From contig NZ_JAQFIF010000016.1 of assembly GCF_029504395.1 (NCBI RefSeq), forward strand, positions 1 through 64,000: a DNA stretch of 64,000 bases, given 5' to 3'. Position 1 is the stretch's first letter; every line of letters starts with the position of its first letter. A program made the translations under genes and the position numbers. Below the pieces are notes generated by a model, which was not told the DNA's origin, ran no database searches, and saw only the letters and a program-made list of their open reading frames with translations. Origin of the DNA: Arthrobacter sp. ES3-54. Lineage in GTDB: Bacteria; Actinomycetota; Actinomycetes; Actinomycetales; Micrococcaceae. Shown one piece after another: positions 58,929 to 64,000 of the stretch.

Positions 58929-59711
58929 ATGAGCGCTGAACTCGCTGAGCCAGCATCCAAGATCGAACTGCCCGCCGGCGTCGGCGGCGGCGGGGAGATC
59001 CCGTCCTTCGACGTCACGCTGCGCGTGCGCCGCTATAACCCCGAGGTCTCCGAGGACGCCACGTGGGATGACTTCAAGGTCACCATGTACGGCACCGACC
59101 GTGTCCTGGACGCCCTGCACAAGATCAAGTGGGAGATGGACGGCAGTGTCTCCTTCCGCCGCTCCTGCGCCCACGGCGTCTGCGGCTCCGATGCCATGCG
59201 CATCAACGGCCGCAACCGCCTCGCCTGCAAGACCCTGCTGAAGGACCTGGACACGTCCAAGCCCATCACGGTCGAGCCGATCAAGGGCCTGCCGGTGGAA
59301 AAGGACCTGATCGTGGACATGGAGCCGTTCTTCCAGTCCTTCCGCGAAGTCATGCCCTTCCTGATCAACCGCGGCCACGAGCCCACCAAGGAACGCCTGC
59401 AGTCCGCCGAGGACCGCGAACGGTTCGACGACACCACCAAGTGCATCCTCTGCGCCGCGTGCACCTCGTCCTGCCCGGTGTTCTGGACCGACGGCCAGTA
59501 CTTCGGCCCGGCCGCGATCGTCAACGCGCACCGCTTCATCTTCGATTCCCGCGATGATGCCGGCGACATGCGCCTGGAGATCCTCAACGACAAGGAAGGC
59601 GTGTGGCGATGCCGCACCACCTTCAACTGCACCGAGGCATGCCCCCGTGGCATCCAGGTCACGCAGGCAATCGCCGAGGTCAAGCAGGCCATCCTCTCCC
59701 GCAAGATCTAA
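58929..59711 (+). CDS. sdhB: Succinate dehydrogenase iron-sulfur subunit
   Basis: 260 aa electron-transfer subunit. The [2Fe-2S] cluster ligands are in SCAHGVCGSDAMRING with NRLACK; the [4Fe-4S] and [3Fe-4S] ligands are in CILCAACTSSCPV and FNCTEACPRGIQVTQ. The order C-D-A-B and one-base spacing from sdhA mark one operon. It ends at a strong terminator. Confidence 0.95.
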   Translation: MSAELAEPASKIELPAGVGGGGEIPSFDVTLRVRRYNPEVSEDATWDDFKVTMYGTDRVLDALHKIKWEMDGSVSFRRSCAHGVCGSDAMRINGRNRLACKTLLKDLDTSKPITVEPIKGLPVEKDLIVDMEPFFQSFREVMPFLINRGHEPTKERLQSAEDRERFDDTTKCILCAACTSSCPVFWTDGQYFGPAAIVNAHRFIFDSRDDAGDMRLEILNDKEGVWRCRTTFNCTEACPRGIQVTQAIAEVKQAILSRKI

Positions 59712-59775
59712 CGACCGGTTCCACCGGCTGCACTAGCTCCCTTTTCACCGGCCGCTTTACCTACGGGAGCTGCCG

Positions 59776-59815
59776 ACGACGGCGCCTCTCACCTTACGGG
59801 TGAGGGCGCCGTCGT
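59776..59815 (+). terminator. Terminator of sdhCDAB
   Basis: ACGACGGCGCCTCTCACC (59776-59793) pairs with GGTGAGGGCGCCGTCGT (59799-59815) with a one-base bulge, followed by TCGTTTTC. Confidence 0.85.
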
Positions 59816-59846
59816 TCGTTTTCCCCCTCACACGAAAGGGGACACC

Positions 59847-60611
59847 GTGTCCCGCTCAGAAAAAGTCTCTTTCCAAGGTTCCACCGGCGAACTGCTCTCC
59901 GGCGTTGTGGACCTTCCGGACGGCCCGGTCAAGGGCTGGGGCGTGTTCTCGCACGGCTTCACCCTGGGCAAGGACAGCCCCTCGGCCTCCCGGATGTGCA
60001 AGGCCCTGGCGGACAACGGTGTGGGCATGCTCCGGTTCGACAACCTGGGGCTCGGCGAGTCCGCTGGAATGTGGTCGGAGGGGTCCTTCAGCCACAAGGT
60101 GGCCGACACCGTCAAGGCCGCCGAATTCATGCGCGAGTCCGGCCGGCCGGTCTCGCTGCTCGTGGGCCACTCGTTCGGCGGGGCCGCCGTCCTGGCGGCC
60201 GCGCGGGAGATCCCGGAGCTCGACGCAGTGGCCACGGTGGGGGCGCCCTTCTCCCCCAAGCATGTGGCCCACGTGTTCGACGCGGCTCTTGACCGGATCC
60301 TCAGCGAGGGGAGCGCGGAGGTGGATCTCGGCGGCAAACGGGTGGAAATCCGGCGGCACTTCGTCGAGGACCTCGAGCACGCGGACCTCACGGACTGCAT
60401 CCGGCAGCTGCACAAGCCGCTCATGGTGCTGCACTCCCCCACCGACAACACGGTGGGGATCGAAAACGCCAGCACCATCTTCCAGACCGCACGCCACCCG
60501 CGCAGCTTCGTCTCGCTGGAGGGCAGCGACCACCTCCTGACGGGCAAGGGCCAGGCGGCCCGTGCCGCGAAGATTATTTCGGCGTGGGCCGACCAGTACC
60601 TCGACGCCTGA
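59847..60611 (+). CDS. Alpha/beta-fold hydrolase
   Basis: 254 aa serine hydrolase. The nucleophile elbow is LVGHSFGGAAVL, an oxyanion-side GVFSHGFTLGKDSPSASR precedes it, and SPTDNTVGIENA plus SLEGSDHLLTG supply the acid and histidine. In related genomes such proteins often precede or fuse with an OsmC-like domain; here the hydrolase is alone. Start GTG 59847 follows GGGGA by four bases. It ends convergent with, and overlapping by 38 bases, the YihY/BrkB gene. Substrate unknown, probably an ester. Confidence 0.88.
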   Translation: MSRSEKVSFQGSTGELLSGVVDLPDGPVKGWGVFSHGFTLGKDSPSASRMCKALADNGVGMLRFDNLGLGESAGMWSEGSFSHKVADTVKAAEFMRESGRPVSLLVGHSFGGAAVLAAAREIPELDAVATVGAPFSPKHVAHVFDAALDRILSEGSAEVDLGGKRVEIRRHFVEDLEHADLTDCIRQLHKPLMVLHSPTDNTVGIENASTIFQTARHPRSFVSLEGSDHLLTGKGQAARAAKIISAWADQYLDA

Positions 60612-61746
60612 ACGCGGCGGACAGCGACCTACGGCGTGCCCGGTGCTCCACCGGCGTCTTGCCCGGCTGGACGCGCCGGGCACCCCAGCCGGTGGTCGCG
60701 GTGGCGGGCCCGGTCTTGAGGTCTTCCTCCCGGATCGCCACCCACGCGGCGCAGATCACGTAGACCTGGCTGACCAGGTTGAACCAGATCAGCAGGCCGA
60801 TGATGATGGCGAAGGGCGCCAGGATGGGGTTCTTGCCCGCGCCGGCCAGCAGCGTGGTGCTGAAGATCTGCAGCACTGTGGCGCCTACCGCGGCGAGGGT
60901 GGTCCCTTCCAGCAGTGAGCGCCGGGCCGGTTTCAGCCCTGCGGCAACCCGATACATGATCAGCGCGGTGCCCCAGCCGAGCAGCAGCGGCACGAGGATC
61001 GTGATGGACGTCGTCAGGGGCCCGGCCACCACCGGGTCGAGGCCTAGTTGCTCGGTCACCCAGCCCGCGGCTGTGCCGAATATCAGTGAGACGGCAGAGC
61101 TGACCACCAGGGCCACGCCCATCAGGAGCAGCGTGCCGACATCCTTGAGTATCTGCAGGACAGGATTCATCACCAGCGGGCCGAGCCGCATCATGCCGCG
61201 CACACCGTCGCGGATACCGCTGATCCAGCCCAGGGACGTAAATACTGTCACCACAGCGGCTATCCCGGCGGCCCAGCCGAGGCTGGTGGGGTTCAGCAGT
61301 TCATAGGGATCAACCAGCCCCTCGCTGCCGTCGACCTTCAACAGGCCGGGCGCGGCGGCGGCCACGCTCTGGATGACCTGGTCCAGCAGGGCCGGATGTC
61401 CGCTGAGGGCGAGGCCGGCCAAGGACAGCCCGGTGGCCAAGAGGCCCGTGATGGAGAAGAACATCCGGAACCCGATGCCGGCACTCAGCAGCGGGCCGTG
61501 CTGGCGGAGGTAGTGTGAGTACGCCCGCATGGGCAGCAGTGCATTGACCCGGGCAAGGAGCCAAAGCATCATGGCCGTCAGGGACGCAACCGTCCCGCCG
61601 CCGGAGCGCCGAACCCTGCCCCATTCGACCCTCTTGCGAATGACTTCCAGTTTCAGCCCGGCCAGGTCGGTGGGAAGCGGCGGCTTATCGGGCGTCTGCG
61701 ATGCCGTCCGGGCCTCTGTCGTGGTCAGGTTTGGTCCCAAAGTCAA
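60574..61746 (-). CDS. YihY/virulence factor BrkB family membrane protein
   Basis: 390 aa inner-membrane protein with about six helices. Family segments: YSHYLRQHGPLLSAGIGFRMFFSITGLLATG, TSITILVPLLLGWGTALIMYRVA and LEGTTLAAVGATVLQI, then LLIWFNLVSQVYVICAAWVAIREE. Function unsettled; not RNase BN. The start is uncertain: TTG at 61746 or 61740, both after a GGAAGAG and both overlapping the 3' end of the upstream 2'-5' RNA ligase-like gene by about 60 bases. The basic C-terminal tail overlaps the convergent hydrolase gene. Confidence 0.87.
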   Translation of the reverse strand: MTLGPNLTTTEARTASQTPDKPPLPTDLAGLKLEVIRKRVEWGRVRRSGGGTVASLTAMMLWLLARVNALLPMRAYSHYLRQHGPLLSAGIGFRMFFSITGLLATGLSLAGLALSGHPALLDQVIQSVAAAAPGLLKVDGSEGLVDPYELLNPTSLGWAAGIAAVVTVFTSLGWISGIRDGVRGMMRLGPLVMNPVLQILKDVGTLLLMGVALVVSSAVSLIFGTAAGWVTEQLGLDPVVAGPLTTSITILVPLLLGWGTALIMYRVAAGLKPARRSLLEGTTLAAVGATVLQIFSTTLLAGAGKNPILAPFAIIIGLLIWFNLVSQVYVICAAWVAIREEDLKTGPATATTGWGARRVQPGKTPVEHRARRRSLSAAFRRRGTGRPTPK

Positions 61747-62296
61747 GCTCTTCCCGTAGCTGCCAGATGCCGTTGTCGTCGTGCTCGTAGAGTCCCATGC
61801 TAGCCACAGGGAACGTGGCCCTGTAATCCTTGAGGACCGTTTCGGCTTCGTCGAGGCTTTCCGGGGCGACGTCGTGGGCCACGGTAACGTGCGGATGGTA
61901 GCCGAACGGCAGTTCCCGCTCCAGCGGGCCGGACTGCAGCTGTCGATGCAGGTTCACGCAGTGTCCGAAGCCGTCCTCGACGTTCAGGAAGACCACCGGG
62001 GACACGGGCCGGAAAGACCCGGTCCCGGCTATGGTTACCGTGAAAGGCTCCTGCCCGCGCGCCACGTCCCGGACATGGCGTTGGGTCGCGTCCCAGTCCT
62101 GCGTCATGGTGGTGGTGACCAACGTGATGTGAGCCGGGACGACGGCGGCCATCGGATCCCCGAACGAGGCCCGCCAGCGCTGGAGCTCCTCAGCGATGTC
62201 CGCCGGGAACCGCAGGATCACGCCGATGCTCATGCCTTCGCTGCGCTGTCCGTTCGACGGGGCGGCTTTCGCGGTGACTTTGCTGACGGAGGCCAT
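61685..62296 (-). CDS. 2'-5' RNA ligase / cyclic phosphodiesterase-like protein
   Basis: 203 aa of the 2H phosphoesterase superfamily. The paired catalytic motifs are HITLVTTTM (H-x-T-L) and HPHVTVAHD (H-x-T-V), about 75 residues apart as in ThpR/LigT-type enzymes. Relatives act on 2',3'-cyclic or 2'-5' phosphodiester bonds in RNA or nucleotides. ATG 62296 lies just after the trpS stop; a further internal ATG begins MSIGVILRFP, the conserved start, and may be the real one (residue 21). It is likely co-transcribed with trpS. Confidence 0.85.
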   Translation of the reverse strand: MASVSKVTAKAAPSNGQRSEGMSIGVILRFPADIAEELQRWRASFGDPMAAVVPAHITLVTTTMTQDWDATQRHVRDVARGQEPFTVTIAGTGSFRPVSPVVFLNVEDGFGHCVNLHRQLQSGPLERELPFGYHPHVTVAHDVAPESLDEAETVLKDYRATFPVASMGLYEHDDNGIWQLREELDFGTKPDHDRGPDGIADAR

Positions 62297-62300
62297 TGAC

Positions 62301-63389
62301 CTAGCGGACTCCCTGGGCGCCGGCGTACGGCAGGAAGCCCACCTTGGCGTAGACGTCGCGCAGAGTGAGCGAGGCAATCTCCCGGGCCTTGTCCGCGCCG
62401 AGGGCCAGCAGCCGGTCCAGCTCCGCGGGATCGTCCAGCAGCTCCTTGGCACGGTTCCGGATCGGAGTCAGGTGCTCCGTGACCACCTCGGCGAGGTCCG
62501 CCTTGAGGTGCCCGTACATCTTGCCCTCATACGCCGTGACGAGGGCGTCGACACTTTGCCCGCCGATGGCCGAGTAGATGGTCAGCAGGTTGGACACGCC
62601 CGGCTTCGCCTCACGGTCGAACCGGATTTCCGTCTCCGCATCTGTCACAGCGGACTTGATCCGCTTGGCGGTGACCTTGGGATCGTCCAGCAGGTTAATC
62701 AGGCCTGCCGGCGACTCCGCCGACTTGGACATCTTGGCGGTGGGGTGCTGCAGGTCGTAGATCTTCGCGGATTCCTTCTGGATGAAGGGCTGCGGCACCG
62801 TGAAGGTGTGGCCGAAGCGGGAGTTGAACCGCTGGGCGAGGTCACGGCTCAGTTCCACGTGCTGGCGCTGGTCCTCGCCCACGGGGACACCCTGCGGCTG
62901 GTACAGGAGGATGTCCGCGGCCTGCAGGACGGGGTAGGTGAACAGTCCGACGCTTGCGTGGTCTGAACCCTGTTTGTGGGACTTGTCCTTGAACTGGATC
63001 ATCCGGGACGCCTCGCCGAAACCAGTGATGCAGTTCAGCACCCATGCCAGCTGGGCGTGCTCCGGCACCTGGGACTGAACGAACAGCGTGCACTTGTCCA
63101 CGTCCACGCCGCCAGCAATGTACTGCGCGGCCGTCACCCTCGTGCGGTGGGCCAGCTCGGCGGGATCCTGCGGAACGGTGATCGCGTGCAGGTCAGGGAT
63201 GAAGAAGACGGCGTCGTACTCGTCCTGCATCCGGACCCAGTTCACGAGGGCACCGAGGTAGTTGCCCAGGTGCAGGGAGTCGGCGGAGGGCTGCATGCCG
63301 GAAAGGATGCGGTGCCGGGCCGCGGTGGCCGGCGAAGCGGCCTTGCCGGCGGCAGACTGAGCGTCGGTCACGGTAGAAGTGGTGGTCAT
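62301..63389 (-). CDS. trpS: Tryptophanyl-tRNA synthetase
   Basis: 362 aa class I synthetase charging tRNA-Trp. The HIGH-type motif is HLGNYLGAL after LSGMQPSADSL, and AKMSKS is intact at about residue 213; the family's GEDQRQHVELSRDLAQRFN follows the YPVLQAADILLY tryptophan-binding strand. The N-terminal 25 residues are a serine/alanine-rich extension. The gene lies 17 bases downstream of the exodeoxyribonuclease gene on the same strand. Confidence 0.95.
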   Translation of the reverse strand: MTTTSTVTDAQSAAGKAASPATAARHRILSGMQPSADSLHLGNYLGALVNWVRMQDEYDAVFFIPDLHAITVPQDPAELAHRTRVTAAQYIAGGVDVDKCTLFVQSQVPEHAQLAWVLNCITGFGEASRMIQFKDKSHKQGSDHASVGLFTYPVLQAADILLYQPQGVPVGEDQRQHVELSRDLAQRFNSRFGHTFTVPQPFIQKESAKIYDLQHPTAKMSKSAESPAGLINLLDDPKVTAKRIKSAVTDAETEIRFDREAKPGVSNLLTIYSAIGGQSVDALVTAYEGKMYGHLKADLAEVVTEHLTPIRNRAKELLDDPAELDRLLALGADKAREIASLTLRDVYAKVGFLPYAGAQGVR

Positions 63390-63406
63390 TCGTGGAAGCC
63401 TTAAGA

Positions 63407-64000
63407 CTAGAGCCGGTAGTCCACTACCAGCGGGGCGTGGTCGGAGAAGCGTGTGTCCCAGGACGCTGCCCGGTCAACAACGGCTGACACTGCGGCAGCA
63501 GCGAGAGCGGGCGTGGCCATGTGGTAATCGATGCGCCAGCCGGTGTCGTTGTCGAAGGCCTGGCCCCGTTGCGACCACCAAGTGTAGGGGCCGTCGACGT
63601 TACCCGCCAGGCCCCTGTGAACATCCTTCCAACCGATTTCTTCGCCGAAGAAGCGGTCAAAATAGGCCCTCTCCTCCGGCAGGAAGCCGGCACGTTTGAC
63701 GTTGCCCTTCCAGTTCCTGATGTCCAGCTCCGTGTGGCCGACGTTGAGGTCGCCCACCACCAGCGCATGGTCACTGTGCTTGGCGAGTTCGGGCAGGCGC
63801 GTGATCATGACGTCAAGGAAACGGAACTTGTCATCCTGTTTGGGAGTGCCCACCTCGCCCGAGTGCACGTAGGCACTCACGACGGTCAGCTGTGAGGCCT
63901 GTCCGGCCTCATCCCGCACGATGTAGTCCGCCTCCACCCAGCGTCCGGTGGTGGCGAAGAAGTCATCGCCGATCCCCACCCGGGTGGCGACGGGCTCTTC
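63407..64000 (-). CDS. Exodeoxyribonuclease III (ExoA/XthA family), 3' part
   Basis: The frame is open to the window edge, so only the C-terminal 197 residues are here. VVSAYVHSGEVGTPKQDDKFRFLD, ALVVGDLNVGHTELDIRNWKGN (catalytic Asp/Asn), WRIDYHMATPAL and SDHAPLVVDYRL (the last Asp-His pair) are the AP-endonuclease/exonuclease III motifs in order. It repairs abasic sites in DNA. The start lies outside the window; it precedes trpS on the same strand and may share its transcript. Confidence 0.9.
   Translation of the reverse strand, partial: EEPVATRVGIGDDFFATTGRWVEADYIVRDEAGQASQLTVVSAYVHSGEVGTPKQDDKFRFLDVMITRLPELAKHSDHALVVGDLNVGHTELDIRNWKGNVKRAGFLPEERAYFDRFFGEEIGWKDVHRGLAGNVDGPYTWWSQRGQAFDNDTGWRIDYHMATPALAAAAVSAVVDRAASWDTRFSDHAPLVVDYRL

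Overview
The window is high-GC actinobacterial DNA, most like a Micrococcales genome of the Arthrobacter/Pseudarthrobacter type. This is inferred from gene content and order: mycothiol-linked mca beside a DUF4307 gene, the eno-divIC/ftsB-DUF501-ppx run, the cdd-deoA-BMP transporter cluster, and sdhCDAB with a one-gene spacing pattern common in that group. No phage, integrase, intact insertion sequence or CRISPR array is visible. Most of it is ordinary chromosomal core; the accessory signal lies in intergenic repeats, promoter architecture and a few domain fusions.

Layout. 1-5 kb: a TetR-MFS drug-efflux pair, a broken NUDIX gene, a prepilin peptidase, an unknown protein and a GNAT acetyltransferase. 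5.0-5.5 kb: a gene-free block built from a long inverted repeat and direct repeats. 5.5-19 kb: PIN-PhoH ATPase, cis-prenyltransferase, hemolysin III-like protein, HAD phosphatase, DUF255 thioredoxin-like protein, mca, DUF4307, a lipoprotein phosphoesterase, greA, rhomboid, ilvA and an AI-2E family exporter. 19-23 kb: divergent galM/galK, a thiolase and, convergent to it, a Bax-inhibitor-1 family protein. 24-31.5 kb: a secreted lectin-like protein, then a branched-chain amino acid ABC transporter split into a plus-strand livHMGF operon and a convergent, separately promoted livK. 31.6 kb: a tRNA with anticodon UAA. 31.7-41.7 kb: ACT-GNAT fusion, NDH-2, a mycosin-like subtilase, ppx, DUF501, divIC, enolase, mazG and adenosine deaminase. 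41.7-50.8 kb: two DedA proteins and a nucleoside uptake and catabolism operon (BMP lipoprotein, ATPase, two permeases, cdd, deoA). 51-53.2 kb: an ohrR-ohr-oxidoreductase peroxide-response unit. 53.4-64 kb: M20 amidohydrolase, manC, sdhCDAB, alpha/beta hydrolase, YihY/BrkB protein, 2'-5' RNA ligase-like protein, trpS and the 3' part of an exodeoxyribonuclease III gene.

How the parts work together. Three regulatory inferences can be read from the DNA: a 17-bp-arm perfect palindrome over the ohrR promoter; a near-consensus Rex (NADH/NAD+) box over the ndh promoter; and CRP/GlxR-type half-site pairs upstream of both livHMGF and livK, suggesting that the two separated halves of one transporter are co-controlled. 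Many starts show a TANNNT -10 element exactly 6-7 nt upstream with no Shine-Dalgarno sequence, indicating widespread leaderless transcription. The best supported oddities are the UAA-anticodon tRNA without a long variable arm, the extracytoplasmic domain fused to LivH, the truncated NUDIX gene beside the efflux cassette, the long inverted repeat downstream of phoH, and the leaderless 10-codon leader peptide that overlaps the galK start.

Limits: gene functions come from recognising family motifs by eye; no alignment, structure prediction or database search was run, and promoter and operator calls are sequence pattern matches only.
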